Shown: positions 1 to 12,460, counted from the first letter of the stretch. The stretch: DNA of 64,000 nt from Phoenix dactylifera (GCF_009389715.1 NC_052401.1:1600843-1664842), one strand, 5' to 3'. Notes: generated by a model from the sequence alone, not told the origin. Made by a program: numbers and translations.

Positions 1-249
1 TGGTGATTGGAGAAGAAGCCGTTCGTTTGTTCTTTCAGTGGCTATGGAAAAATTTTTAGTTAAACTTCCATAATTTCAAATCGAGATAGTCGTTGTTCGA
101 GTAATTTTTGGAGATCTTCATGGGGGATGATGGATACTAAGTTGAAGTAGAGCACTTCCTTTTACTCATAGACAGATGGACAAACTGAGGTTGTAAATTA
201 TACTATGTTGCATCTTTTTTGGGACTATAATTCTAAGCATCTAAAGACT

Positions 250-800
250 TGCAAAGTGTATCAGAAGATTGAGGCGTAGTTGTAGAGATTTTAGCAACTT
301 CACCAAGATCGGCATGATAATCATTGCACGAAGCGCAAATTCCACGAGGGGAAGCTAGTCTGGCTCCACCTTGGGAAAGACAAGCTAAAAGGTGAAGGGA
401 TAAAACTAAAAACAATTCGATATGGTCCTGCAAAATTTTGAAGAAGATAGGGAAGAATGCCTTCCAGCTTGACTTACCACCATACATGGAGATGTACTCA
501 GTAGTAGTCAGTGCTGAGAATTTGGAGTTGTTGGAACCTTCCATGTTAGAGGAAGACCAAGGCCAAGAACTAGTGCTGCCAATTGTGGGTGGCCTGTGGG
601 TGTAGCAAGAAAAACCACTGGAAGAGGACTGTGTTGTTAAGAGGAACGTCACAAAAACTAGGTGTGAGAGCATCGAGTCTTTTCGCATGGTTGATAAGGT
701 CAGTTTTCGAGAAAAGCTGGGTGGTTCAACCGCGAGATGGGGGAGCAAACATTTTTCTATCTTTAGTTCCCCCTAAATCTCCTATAGGGGGAGCTCTGAT
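250..800 (+). mobile_element. Decayed Ty3/gypsy pol 3' end (post-integrase segment)
   Basis: Translating the plus strand in shifting frames gives the usual C-terminal stretch of plant Ty3/gypsy polyproteins after the integrase core: GKLVWLHLGKDKLKGEG at about 350-410, then a frameshift, then a run ending QLDLPPYMEMYSVV and ENLELLEPSML up to about 550. At least one frameshift and several stops (for example around 440 and 600) break it, so it is a relic. It is followed by a possible LTR and lies upstream of the terminal exons of an unrelated gene, so it may sit in that gene's intron. The family is recognised from the motif pattern; the clade is not determined. Confidence 0.7.
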
Positions 801-1480
801 CTAGGAGGATCCCTAGATTTGGTGTGGACCACTCTGGCCACTATGGGTAGGGTTGGACAATGTCCATGAGCAAGATCCGTCACAATAGAAAGTCGAGTCG
901 TAAGCAAAACTTCTGGAAGTCATAACTTAGTTATACGAAGTTCGATTGAGATGATGTTTTTTTTAAAAAAATTGGGCAACTTTTCGAGATCTAGACAAAA
1001 AGCTACGCCCTTAAGGAGGTAGCTCCCTTAGGGGTTTGGCCAAAATTCCATTGTTTGGGGTCTGAAATAAGTTGGTCAAATCGAAAGTTTTCTTTTTGGA
1101 TAAGACTTTGATTGAGCATATCTCTTATTTTAAGAAGAATCAAATGGAGCGACAAAAGGCAGAGTTGATGTAGAAGTCGATATCTACCTTCTAAAGAATT
1201 TTAGCTGTTTCTAGTTTATTTCTACTAGTCATTTATTTTAGAAAAGAAAGTATTATTAGAACTAGGAAGAAGAATCTGATCTGAGTTATGCAAGGTTGGA
1301 CCTCAGCATTATAAATAGAAGATGTGTACCTCGATTTTAAATCAATCAATAAAAAAAGGGACTTGAGCCCTACTTTTACAATTTTTTCATCTTCTAATTT
1401 TCTCATGAGAGATTCGAGTTGAGCGGGTTGAAGAAAATCTTCTTTCTTCCTGATCAGAGCAATGTACCTGGCTACTTTCC
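745..1480 (+). mobile_element. Possible 3' LTR of the gypsy relic
   Basis: Downstream of the pol relic the sequence has LTR-like signals: a TATA-like TATAAATAG at about 1310 and an AATAAA-like CAATCAATAAAA near 1345, followed by pyrimidine-rich sequence. The ends are not defined. I could not pair them with a second copy or a target-site duplication, so the boundaries are estimates. Confidence 0.35.
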
Positions 1481-1690
1481 AGCTCCTAGTTTACTTTCCA
1501 ATTGCAAGAAATCTTGTAATTGGAAACCAATTTTGGCTGCAGATCTAATTACAAGTTCTGTGCATCTTTTGCAGTTAAACTGCAGCCTACAGTTACAATT
1601 GCAGGCATCCAAACACTTGTTTTGCGCGCTTGCAATTCAATTGTAGCTAACTGCAGCGTGTCAGTCGCAAGCAAACAGAGCCTCTGACAT
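1481..1690. repeat. Possible small non-autonomous DNA transposon remnant
   Basis: The stretch is rich in short inverted motifs (CCAATTGCAAG, TGTAATTGGAAAC, TGCAGTTAAACTGCAG) and ends in GCAAGCAAACAGAGCC, which looks like the terminal motif of plant hAT- or Harbinger-type MITEs. No matching left end or target-site duplication was found. It lies between the gypsy relic and the exon at 1993, probably inside an intron. Confidence 0.25.
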
Positions 1691-1992
1691 AATGAGTGCT
1701 AAAGCTATTTTTAGTCAGGCATTATCATGGTCCCTTTACTTTTGACTAATTCTGGACCTGTTATTGCAGTGCCTGCATTTCTTTCACACTATGGATGCTT
1801 GGAGCATTCAACATATACTGTGTAGGTTGCTGCATCAAATGCATAATATTTGTAGTCTTGGGGACATATTTAACCTCATGGCGCAAAATTAATTAGATTT
1901 GTTTAAAAATGTGAATGCTGAAATTTATTGTTTGGTGGTTTTTAACTTTTAAGCTGGGGCAATGAAAAGTACTACTTAATGCATCTTTTTAG

Positions 1993-2340
1993 AAAAATAT
2001 GTTAGGACTTTCAATTGACCCAATTGAATGCTTGTCAGGTGGAGCTCCAACTGCATTAGTCAGCTTGATTGGGCGTAGTCAATACAGGCGGTGTGCAAAG
2101 GACGTTTATTACTTTATCCAGGTTAGATCATCTGAAAACTCTGGTGTATCTGAGTCAATGCGAATCAAAGATAGAACTGCTTTCTAATATCTGAAAACAT
2201 GTTTGTATCTGCAGTCTACTGTCTGTGTTAAGCAGCTAGCATATAGCATGTTGGAGCTGGTGCTTGTTTCGGTGTTCCCGGAATTACGTGATCTAATACT
2301 AGATATACATCTGAAGGCACGTAATCAGCCGTGTTTGTAG
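1993..2340 (+). CDS. Terminal two exons of an unrecognised gene (partial)
   Basis: Two exons with good splice sites: 1993-2121 (acceptor CTTTTTAG, donor CAG/GTTAGA) and 2215-2340 (acceptor ATCTGCAG, stop TAG at 2338). Both are multiples of three and join in phase 0, giving an 84-residue C-terminus. Its first half contains LSGGAPTALVSLIGRSQYRR and its second half VKQLAYSMLELVLVSVFPEL. The residues look like a helical folded domain end, not random translation. I do not recognise the family. Upstream exons would lie left of the window, which would put the gypsy relic in an intron. It could be a pseudogene, but no frameshift or stop is visible in these two exons. Confidence 0.5.
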
Positions 2341-4330
2341 ATTCGTTCACTATGTGGTATCTCTTGCACTTCAGCAGTCATGAGCTTGAACCTGAAGTAA
2401 ACTTCTGAGTTCATCAGCTAGCATTTTTTATCTCTCCCTCTGGTCGACATTTTGACAGGTCACCATTCTGCTGAAGTTGAATTTGAGGACGAAATCATGG
2501 ATTTTGAGTGGTTTTGTATATTGCCATTCAAAATGTACAGTTGTACATTGGAAGCCTGTGTGTTTTTATTACCTGAGTTTCACCAAATGAATGAGAATAG
2601 TTGTACAAGATATTCAGTCTAGACACTAACTAGTCTAGTGAAGTGGTTATCCGTTATAAGTATACGGTTCCATGTAATTCTTTTCATTGGATTTATTTCT
2701 TGGGGTTCCATATATGAAGTACAAATCGTAAGAGTCAATGTCCGCCTTTCCTGGGTATTTGCTCTTCATCCAGATTTCAAATCCCTTGCTCCATAATATG
2801 ATTGTACAATAATCAGTGCCCTTATTTGAGTATAATAGAACTTTTCTAATGTGATCGCCGATAGATTTGATTGAAGACTTGCCAACTCATTCGAGCAAGA
2901 GTTAAAGGTAAAACATCACTTCCCTGTTTCATTGGTGGAAGAAATGGGCTGCTCCTTAAAGGTAAAACTTAGATGTTCGAACTACAAATTTTTTAAGTGA
3001 CCATTTGGTTTGACCAGGTTGAACATGTCGATTAAGAGAAGGCAGGGTCCCATCTCGGTCAGCGGTATGTGGATCATCTTCCAAATTGGAAGTCTTATTC
3101 TGTTGGCTTCGTTTCCTCTGTGTTTAAGATGGAGAGTCTTAAACTTCCGGTTTCTAGCAACTTTGGCTCCAATACCATGTCAAATAGATAGTAGACTTCA
3201 AAATTTAACCTACCGGCATGGGAATAAATCAATTAGCAACTCATCTCAGGTCCTAACATTCTAAACTAGTGATTGTAAGTTGCCGTAGGAGAGCTACATG
3301 AGAAAATTTCCCTACCATTATGAGGACATCTTTATATGAGAACCGCTCTCATATAAAGACACCTGATGCGTTGACTTTTCCATTACATGTGCTTGTGGAC
3401 TCCCACCGATGTCGGAGCCGTTTCCAATCAGTTCTGCATTGGGGTCGGCCCGCGTTGTACATCACGTGACAGATCCCTGCCGTCCACTCTGGTGGGCCCC
3501 ATGCAGAAAGATTGCCTGTGGGTGATAGCCTAATCACGGCCGTCCGATTGTTGTTCCTATCTTCCGCCCACCGGGGGAGTTGCGTCATCATCAATGAGGC
3601 TTTCAATGTTTTGGTGGCTAAATCTCTCGCATGCGTTTGTGGCGTTTCACGGTCAAAGACCTGCCCACGTTGAAGTGGTAGTAGAGTCGGTGGCGTACGT
3701 CGTGGAGAAACTATATCCTATCCTACATGGGACGCATCATATGACCTTACATACCGTCAATCACAGCCGCTAATTTTTGTCATCAAACACTCATCTTGAG
3801 GCATCGTTGGTGGAATCGGCGGCATGGGCGGCCGTGTGGGTTTGAGGAAGTCGCGCATCAGCTGCCTTTCATCCATGGAGGGCATCCAACCTAACCCTTG
3901 ATCCGGTCACCTTCCCTTGTCTTCTCCTCTATGAGGATTTTTCTTCTTAAGAGAATTAGGATAAGATGAACTACGTTAAAATTTTGTTTATTATTTTAAC
4001 TAGCTAGTTGGAGCTCTAGCTTAAAATCCTATAATTAGTATTAAATTACTAGTAGCATAAGAAACAATTTGCTCGTGCCGCTGAAAATTTGAAGTAAAAT
4101 CAAAATCAATAAAACCCATTTGTTATAGGATAGCAACAACATATATATTGCTATAGCAGTCCAATGAGCAATACATGGCTATGTTATCTAGAACAATGCA
4201 AATAAAAGAGATGAGAATTAGTAACTAAACTAACATCTAAAGTGCAAAGAGTAGCATCAAATGCAAAGCTAGATAAACTCCATAAGATCATCGATTATTG
4301 ATTGTCTTTTTTTCTTTTTTTTTGGATTGG
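2341..4330. other. Intergenic, 3' flank of the preceding exons; no gene seen
   Basis: The first few hundred bases are probably 3' untranslated sequence of the preceding exons. The rest shows no ORF with recognisable protein character on either strand. It contains a perfect 13 bp hairpin at 3329-3359 (arms around TTTATATGAGA / TCTCATATAAA, 5 base loop). Confidence 0.5.
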
Positions 4331-4337
4331 AGCACTT

Positions 4338-4667
4338 GGTCAAAGTTCATATGCGTTCACCTCTGGTGCATACAGTTCAAAATAAGCAAAGGGGAAGAAG
4401 AAAATTAGAAGTCAAAAGGAGGGAAAGTTTGAGGGTGTCGCAGCCGGCCGTTATGGGCGTATAAAAAAAACATAAGCAAACAAGCTACGGTTGTCGATCT
4501 TTGAGCAATTCCCGCTCTCTCCACCGTCCAGAACAAGAGAGAGTTATTTAAAGGAAAACTCATACAATTACAAGTAATAAATAAATAAAAATAGAACTCC
4601 TTCCCTAGAAGTTGACTTGTACGCTTTTGAATCTCTCCAATCCTCTTCTCCCCTTCCCTCTATAAAG
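4338..4667 (+). promoter_or_regulatory. Promoter of the U-box gene: TATA box and three W-box motifs
   Basis: A TATA box (TATAAAG) lies at 4661-4667, about 180 bases before the chosen ATG, followed by a pyrimidine-rich leader. W-box cores (TTGAC on either strand) are at 4338-4343 (GGTCAA), 4410-4415 (AGTCAA) and 4612-4617 (TTGACT). WRKY-bound W-boxes would fit the pathogen- and stress-inducible expression known for PUB22/23/24-type genes; that link is inference. Confidence 0.5.
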
Positions 4668-4846
4668 GGAGAAGTCCATCCTCCATCCCTTCAACTCTCA
4701 AGAACATCCCCTGAATTCTATAACCAGTTGCACCAAATATTCTTAGATCTCTCCCAAGTTTAGCTAACAAGATCCGTCTCCGAGCTCTTCCTTCCTCCTC
4801 CTCCTAGAGTTTGTCACCGGATCTCCCTTGTTTTTGGTTCGTTTCA

Positions 4847-6109
4847 ATGGAAGAAGTTGATGTCCCATCCTATTTCCTATGTCCCATATCTCTCGAAATC
4901 ATGAGAGATCCGGTGACCCTCGCCACCGGCATCACCTACGACCGAGAGAGCATCGAGCGGTGGATATTCGCCGGGAAGCATGAGACATGCCCGGTTAGCA
5001 AGCAGCCTTTGCCGGACCTGGAGCTCACCCCCAACCACACCCTCAGGCGTCTGATCCAGGCATGGTGCACCGCCAATGCCTCCCATGGCATCGAACGGTT
5101 CCCGACTCCCCGCCCTCCGGTCGACAAGGCGCAGATCGCCGCCCTTCTTGATGAGGCCAAGCTCCCTCGCTCCCGGATGAGCGCCCTTCGCAAGCTCAAA
5201 GCAATCATCTCCGAGAGTGACCGCAACAAACGGTGCGTGGAGGCCGCCGGTGCAGTGGACTTCTTAGCATCAGTCATAGAGGAAAGCAGATCGAACCCAA
5301 GAGAACGAGAACAAGATCAACAAGATGAAGGGTTGTTCGATGATGTAACCGGATCCGTAAGTGCTGCTCATGATGAAGCTCTCAACATTCTATACTCTCT
5401 CCAAGTCTCGGAACAAAGCCTTCTCCATCTCATCGAAAGGAATAATGACTTCATGGAGTCGTTGGCAACCATTCTACGCCGATCGAACTATCAGTCCCGA
5501 ACTCATGCTATGCTGCTGATCAAATCTCTACTCTCAGTGATGGCTCCAGCCCGATTGAAAGGTTTCAGCAAGGAATTGTTTGGAGAGGTAGTTAAGGTGC
5601 TGCGAGACCAGATATCGTACCCGGCCACCAAGGCGGCGGTGCAAGTTCTCGGCGGGCTGAGTCCATGGGGGAGGAACAGGGTTAAGGCGGTGGAAGCTGG
5701 TGCGGTGCGGGTGGTGATCGAGTTGCTTCTTGACAAGACCGAGAGGAGGGCATGCGAGATGATGCTGGTGGTTCTCGACCAGCTGTGCAGGTGCGCGGAA
5801 GGGCGGGCGGAGATGGTGGGGCATGCGGCGGGGATTGCGGTGGTGACGAAGAAGCTGCTTAGGGTTTCGAGGGTGGCGAGCGAGAGGGTGGTGGGGATAC
5901 TGTACTCGGCGGCCAGGTTCTCGCCGACACGAGCTGTGCTGCAGGAGATGAAGCAGGTGGGGGCCGTAGCTAAGCTTTGTATGCTGCTTCAGGTGGACTG
6001 CGGGGAGAAGGCAAAGGAGAAGGTCAAGGAGATGCTGAGGTTGCACTCCAAGGTTTGGAGGAATTCTCTTTGTTTAGCTCCTTCATTGCTGGCTTCATAT
6101 CCTCGTTAG
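4847..6109 (+). CDS. PUB23: U-box E3 ubiquitin ligase, PUB22/PUB23 type
   Basis: Single-exon gene of 420 codons; no intron, as is usual for this subfamily. The start chosen is the ATG at 4847 (MEEVDVPSYFLCPIS); no ATG lies in frame just upstream. A U-box covers residues ~6-80, with FLCPISLEIMRDPV, TGITYDRESIERW, CPVSKQPLP and LTPNHTLRRLI, the pattern of PUB20-24. The conserved link GIERFPTPRPPV follows, then ARM-like helices to ~400. Family knowledge: the U-box recruits a ubiquitin-loaded E2 and the ARM region binds substrates; Arabidopsis PUB22/23/24 dampen pattern-triggered immunity and drought signalling in the cytosol. Length matches PUB22 (435) and PUB23 (411). GC content is clearly higher than its flanks. 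The subfamily is secure; which paralogue it corresponds to is not. Confidence 0.93.
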   Translation: MEEVDVPSYFLCPISLEIMRDPVTLATGITYDRESIERWIFAGKHETCPVSKQPLPDLELTPNHTLRRLIQAWCTANASHGIERFPTPRPPVDKAQIAALLDEAKLPRSRMSALRKLKAIISESDRNKRCVEAAGAVDFLASVIEESRSNPREREQDQQDEGLFDDVTGSVSAAHDEALNILYSLQVSEQSLLHLIERNNDFMESLATILRRSNYQSRTHAMLLIKSLLSVMAPARLKGFSKELFGEVVKVLRDQISYPATKAAVQVLGGLSPWGRNRVKAVEAGAVRVVIELLLDKTERRACEMMLVVLDQLCRCAEGRAEMVGHAAGIAVVTKKLLRVSRVASERVVGILYSAARFSPTRAVLQEMKQVGAVAKLCMLLQVDCGEKAKEKVKEMLRLHSKVWRNSLCLAPSLLASYPR

Positions 6110-6131
6110 AGAGTGTGTGTGTGTGTGTGTG
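6110..6131 (+). repeat. (GT)n microsatellite right after the U-box stop codon
   Basis: A run of about ten GT dinucleotides begins within five bases of the stop codon and so lies in the 3' untranslated region. Confidence 0.9.
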
Positions 6132-9100
6132 TTTTGGCTAGCAGTGAAAAATTGTAATTGATTAGAGGGTATTGGTGTGTATTACAATTTGATTAGGTAA
6201 TATGCCCACGCAAAGGCAGATTAGGGATTTTTCTGTCTGATTAATCCCAACACATACTTCTTTTCTCAGATCTTGTCTTCAAATTGTGTGCTACGTATAT
6301 TCTTTTTGAGAGCAGTGTGCTTTCTGCATTAATTTTTTTTTTTTTTTGAGTATTAGTGTCTTTTGAGGGATGCATTACGGGAGTCATTCATCAATTATTT
6401 TGTTTCTCTAATATAAATGTCATGCGCTTGCTTATTGCAAGCTGTAAAAAATTGTCAAAAAGATACTATGCTATACTGCAGGAATAAAACTGCCATCCTT
6501 GAATAATTCAAATTAATTTTACAGGCTTCCCTAGTAGAGCACATCTAGCACAAATATGTCAGCTCTCACTAAGGCCATTAAAAAAGCTCAATAAAAAGAG
6601 CAACAATGACTGATTTATGATGATTTGTGGCATAACAAATGTCAATCTGTAGAACCAGATCAGGAACTGTTCCATTGGACTAGAAGCCTCCTAATGCATA
6701 TTTCATGCATGGGCCTTAATTTGCCATGCGGAGTCATTACAAATATCGTCTTATGTACCTCTAGACTGAACCATTCTTGCAATGAAGCATGAAATGATTG
6801 ATGTGAGCTGGTTCAGGATTGTGATTGAGCTTCTTAATCATTTTGTTCGCCATGAATTAATGCTGAACATGTAGTGTTTGATCAAATAACAAATATTATG
6901 TATATATATTTTTAGTGATTGCAATGATGAGCCACAATGAACAAGCAGATTCTAAATCAAATATGTGTGTTACTTGGGATCACCAAACTAATGAGTAACG
7001 AGTATCTCTGATTTAATTTCAGAAAAGAAATGTATTCTCTTTTCATTTCTGACTTGAAGAAGATGAATGGCTGTCGCTTACGTGTTTTCTTCCAGAGCAG
7101 ATCTCAATCTATATAAGATCAAATATAGCTAAAATAGAAGATTTCTAAATGATGTAATACATGACACTGTCAAAGTTCTAGATATATATCAAAGCTGAGT
7201 CATTGGCTACCAGAACTCTCTTGTGAAAGAAATCTGTGGGCGGTTGATGATGCACCGCATAATCAAGCTCTGCGAATGGTGCGGGATCAGATACCTAACA
7301 GAGAAAAGAATAATGTACTTCTTTCTCTTTCTTAATATTTATCCTTTTGTTTCTTTTTTTTCCTTTGAAGGATTGAAATAAGTCAAAAGTAAATTTAGCT
7401 AAAAGTTGCTAATGGACGTACCATGGTGGTCCATTAGCTAAAGTGTTTACTACGGCTAGAATAGACAAAAAAAAAAAAAGAGGTTGATGAAGGTTGACTG
7501 TGGAATCTGACTCCATGCTACCCATTTAGTTCGGAATTAACTGGTGAATTGTATATTAATGGAGGATCTAATATAATTTTTGGTAAAACTGTTGCGACAA
7601 GTATAGAGAATAACGGAATAGGAAGGAAAGAAAGAAAAGAACAAGAAGAAAAGAAAGAAAAGAATAAGAAAACAAGAGTACATAATATTTATAGAATTTA
7701 GTTTATTAACCTGTGTCTAAAGCATAGATGATGCAAAAATTTTACTTTAAAAATATTAGAGATTATGGAATACAAAATTTTCTCATAAACTTTAGCCTCC
7801 AATATACTCGAGTTATTAGAGTAAATCATTTTAGACTCGAATTGATGTTCTTGGTTGATTTGGTCTTGAACTAGTGTCCTAAATCAGATTTGGATTTGAT
7901 CTAATATTCTAAAGTCGATCAGCATTCAATCTCTAAGATTTGTAAACTCAAGATATACTCAACAAAAATAACTCCTTCTACCTACTTCCATCAATATGAT
8001 ACACTACGACGAACCCCGTTTGGTGCCATAAAGCCGGCCTCGGAATTGGAATTCAAAGAAGCGTCTATATAATCTATTACATACATTTATGATGCCGTGA
8101 TCGACCATTTTAAAACAAGGTAAACTGCCCGACAGGAGCCGGTAGTGGCAGTCCAATCAAATGATTTCTTCGAACAAAGAATCTATGACCAAGTGATCAC
8201 GCTCCCAAGTCCCAGAAGAGCTACTTGCCAACTATATAATATTTTATTAGCATACCTAACATATAATAAACCTGTGCTCCTCCTAAGGAAAGCCCGACTT
8301 CTAAATTTGTGGAGGACGTTCGTCCGTAATTATGAGTTAATATACTGATTAAAACACTTGGAAGCAGGCTAGCCGAGCATCCATTATACTTATAGCCATT
8401 AAGCCCATGACTCAATGAGCATGCCAACCTGTTCCAAGTGCTGACGAATCTTGCTCCATCTATAATACCATAGAGATTGAAATATATATATAGATTTTTC
8501 TTAGAAACCAGCGTTATAAAACCAGGCAGCGCCATAATCACTCAAAACTAGCATTGTAAGATGCAAAACCGCATCAGGCCTACGTTGATACCCATACTAA
8601 CTTGCAGTTAATATGGATGGTTGAGACGTGTTCCCATGCAAGCTGGTTGCCGGATACTACATATATAGAATGGATTGTGCATACATATCTAGATCTTGTC
8701 TCTTAAGGAGCAAAAGTGGAACCCAACCAAACCAAATATCTTCGTCTGTTACAAATACTGAAAACCAATTCTGCTTGGATTGCCTTCATATTTTTATGAA
8801 TTTTGTCCAAAAATTTAACACCTGCATTCATGTTTGTAGATATGATTCTTTGAAATTCTAGATTATCCATCTTGGGGTAGTGCTATTTTATGCATGGTAG
8901 CATATGCAGGAACAGCAACGACATGAGGAAGAAAAAATCAATTGGCTGTCTCTCTGCTTAATCACAGTTTGTAAAAGAGAATTTTTGAAAGACTGCTATT
9001 TAATTTCTCATTTCCGGATGTTAAGACTTTTGACAAGGAAAATTTTTAGCCAGTGATGATTTCTACAAGCTTGAAGATATTGTCAGTGATCGGAACCTCA

Positions 9101-10310
9101 ATTATGCTAACTTCATTTTCAGGAAAATGATGTTATGGTTGACGATGAAATCTTAAGTTAGCCAATGAATAATTATCTTTACAAGCGGCACTTTGCTTGT
9201 TAGGGAGAGAGGCCAGAAAATTACATTGAACCATAACCTCATGTGCCTTCAAATTACCGCTCCCCAGAATATAGTCTAACGTCAACAAGATTCAACCCAC
9301 AAGATGGCATCAGAAGCAAATTCTGTGGGAGCAACTTCGGATCAATACTGCGGCGCAAGAGGTTGTTGCAGGTGTTGAATATTGCTCGATCGAAAGCATT
9401 TTCTCGAGTACTGCAACAGTAACGCATGAATATATCCCCATAAAAATGTTACACAAATGATAGCCGGTACCAGACCGGGTGAGGATGGATGAAAACAAAA
9501 AGTTACACATCAACTATATAAATTCCAGAGCGAAATACTTTATCAAATTGTTTTTACCTTTTATTTATGCTACAAGAAGACCTGAGGACTATTTATCATT
9601 AAGTTAGCTAGATTAGATTTCCTCCTTTTCCTTAAATTAGTGATAACCGACCTGAACCCCAAGTCCAAAGTTCTTGCTCGGAACATGGAGATGCATTGAG
9701 GGGCTGACCGTGGAAATGTCGAGAGGGAGAGAAGCACGGGGTTTGCCCATCCAAATGCATATTGATGGCGTCACGTCACAGGTCGGTCTATCAAATAACA
9801 CCAAAAAAAAAAAAATGAAGAATAAAGATGGCGAGAATCGGACCAAGGTATGCCGGCTGTCGACCATCATTTTCTGCGTGTGAGAGACGGGGGGAATCTA
9901 TCACCTTCATTCAAAAAAAAAAAGAAAAAAAAGGAGAGGTAGAAAATCTACTACCTAATAAGGCACGAAGTCCACCTCCCATGGCACAGAAGCCATTCCG
10001 AAATCCCTACCTTCCCATTCCACAGGAATTAAGCAATCTCTCTAGCTGCTGCAATTTAATAAAACGCAGAACAAATAATTAGTTTGAGGTGCAGCTGAAA
10101 ACAAAAAGACATCTGCCGAACCAAACGCTTGTAATTGATTTCACTTTTAAGCGACTGCTTTCAGGGAATAAAAGGGCACCGGTGGCTCCTACCTACTTAG
10201 GAGATGCTACCTCTTTTGCAAGCCGTTGATGCACCAAGAACCAGAGAATGTTGCTTCCACTTCATTGATGACACAAGAACCCAATCAAAATGACAAATGA
10301 GCAAAGAGCG
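6132..10310. other. Intergenic, no gene seen
   Basis: AT-rich sequence without a recognisable coding region, transposon protein or structural RNA. It holds a purine tract (GGAAAGAAAG-like) at about 7617-7675 and several A or T runs (7468, 9803, 9913). Open frames here are short and have no protein-family character. Confidence 0.5.
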
Positions 10311-10822
10311 CTATGCATTGCCAGAACCCCATGCATCATCCCCTAAAGTTTGCCGAGCATGTATACGTTTCTTTCTTGCTTCCTCAGCTCAGATAGACCC
10401 AAATTTTTGTACAGGGCTTTATTCCCATTCCTTGAGCAATCAACCTCTGGGTTGTTCTTGCTGATGTTTTAGGCCTTGGATAAGGAGGCTCCAGATCTGA
10501 AGTATTGAATCTACGATTAGAAACAAACAGGACAAGGATCCCAACATATGCATGTAAATTCCATTATAGGTAGCACAAATTCACTGCCATGAAGAGCAAA
10601 ATACATACTTTACAAGGATTCTACGTGCTGCATATCATGATCTTCCACAAGGATCTACCTTGGTTTTCTTCTACTTGTAGCAGAGCCACTAAAGACAGTA
10701 ACCAGAAGCAATTTAAAGAGGAGGAGATACCTTTAGGAGTAAGCTGGGTCAACAGGCAGTGATCCTCAAAAAGCGAACGTACTTCGGATGGGCAATTAAG
10801 GCTGCTCTGAGCCTCATGTGTG
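10311..10822 (-). pseudogene. R3HCC1L-like gene, last two exons (3' part of split pseudogene)
   Basis: Two minus-strand exons: about 10822-10731 (ends CCTAAAG/GTATCT) and 10496-10311 (acceptor ACTTCAG, stop TAG at 10313-10311). Joined in phase they read DLEPPYPRPKTSARTTQRLI and AQGMGIK, which I recognise as the C-terminal signature of plant R3HCC1L-like (R3H/coiled-coil, RNA-binding-like) proteins. A frameshift just after AQGMGIK moves the rest (SELRKQE, then ARQTLGDDAWGSGNA) into other frames. The acceptor of the first exon is not clearly intact. The 5' exons of the same gene type lie on the same strand at 32083-33166, beyond the retrotransposon array. Their cellular role in plants is poorly known. 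Confidence 0.6.
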
Positions 10823-11290
10823 GCAACAGGGAACAGTATGGTTGATACATGACTGCCAATCTTTTTATAAGATTACAGAAAAGAATCCAATAAAATGTTT
10901 AGCGAAGTATAATATATAATGAGCAGAGAGGGGGCAAAATCACATTCCGAGCTTATGTCAAAAATGACATTAATGGTGGAGGATAACAGAAAGTTAAGAC
11001 TAATATTAAAACAAAACCCCAAAGATGTGTATAAACAGAACATAAAGAGTGTCTCTGATCCTTTAGTATATGCCAACCATCAAGCTAATGAATTTGACAT
11101 ACAGAACATAAAGAGTGCCATAAGTTGCATAAGATTCTCGCTTCGTCATGACTTGGCAGAGCCAGGTTCTGGGTCATGGTGACATACACACACAACAGAC
11201 GCATAGTTACTGTGGCACACCTTTCTTGCACCTTGACATCTAAGTGAGGCACACATGCGCCACATTTTATCAACATCTCAGCGAAGTTGC
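10823..11290. other. Probable intron remnant, left flank of the retrotransposon insertion
   Basis: AT-rich sequence between the pseudogene exon and the first LTR-like sequence. A short motif (ACAGAACATAAAGAGTG) occurs twice (about 11035 and 11101). No gene was seen. Confidence 0.35.
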
Positions 11291-11361
11291 CTAGCCTTCA
11301 GATAGGCATGGACCTAAGATTGTGTCTTTGGCAAAAACTTTATATAATAACCAAGTCTTTT

Positions 11362-11460
11362 GGGCTTGTGGGCCGGCCCGGAGTGGCCAGGCCCAGCCCG
11401 ACCTGTGACCAGCCAGCCCTGTGGGCTTGTGGGCTGGCTCGAAGGGGCCAGGCCCAGCCA
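11362..11460 (+). repeat. GC-rich tandem duplication in the LTR, 61 bp period
   Basis: GGGCTTGTGGGC(C/T)GGC, followed by a GGCCAGGCCCAGCC motif, occurs at 11362 and again at 11423. It lies near the presumed 5' end of the LTR. Confidence 0.8.
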
Positions 11461-12460
11461 ACCATGCACGACAGCACGATCCAGATGGAGAAGAAGACTC
11501 CAATTCCCTGATTCTGGCGGAAAAGAAGACTTTCCAAAGGCAATCCGACTCCAAATCGAACTCAAGGATCTTGCCAATTTAACATGCTCGTCCTTTACTT
11601 TCTTCCATCCAAATTGTCGAGAATCGCTGCGATTCTAGCCCTTCTTCTCCCAGTCTTTTCCTCGTTTCCTCGCCTTAAAACCTCGTCGGATCTTCGCCGG
11701 ACTGGGGTAAGACCCGAGCCACTCATCTTCTCTTCTTCCGGTCTTCTAGCCATGTTTTCCTTTAAATTAGCCGGCAAATCACCGGGCCTTTATCCAAAAA
11801 TAGAGTACTCTGCGCCAGCCCTCATTTCTTCCTTGTTCATCGTCGCCGGCCACCGGAGAAAGGCCGAGCCTTGCCGCCTTTGGGGGCCTTGAGACCATGT
11901 CGTGGTGGGTTAGGAAAATAACCATGGGAGGTTCCTCTATTTTGAATTTTTCTTGCCCTATTTTGGTGCTCTTTTGCCGCGATTCCGCTGCCAGTTTGGC
12001 CGGGGTTGTAGCCGTCGTTGAGTAGGGGTCGAGCCACCGTGGCAACAGCCCCTTGGACTTGTGAGGGGGAAGGGAGGAGACGGCCGATCGTGAAGAGAGA
12101 GGAGAGAGGGTTTCTCTCTCTTCTTCCCCTCTTCTTTCTCTCCTCTCTCCTCTTTCTCTCTCTTATTTCTTTTTACCTGGATTGTCTCTCTCTAGGATTG
12201 TTGGATCTAGTAAGGGTGTCTGTTAGTGACTTTTCATCGGCTCTGGTAAAGGGCCCCGGTCTATAGTCGTCGAACAGCGTGCCGGCCCCCTACCACGGCA
12301 CTTATCGAGCACATTTGAATTTTTATCATCATTAATCTTAGTGAGCTATCTTGAATGTAGCCTGACTCTTGAATTGACTTGTTAGACTAACTGGATCTGA
12401 TCAATCCGAGCACCCGGATGTGACTATCTAGTTGACCCCAGTAGAGGGTCCTAGACTAGT

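Noticed and set aside
5534..6046. 170-codon frame antisense to the U-box gene
   Set aside because: Shadow frame of the GC-rich sense gene; His/Pro/Leu-rich with no domain.
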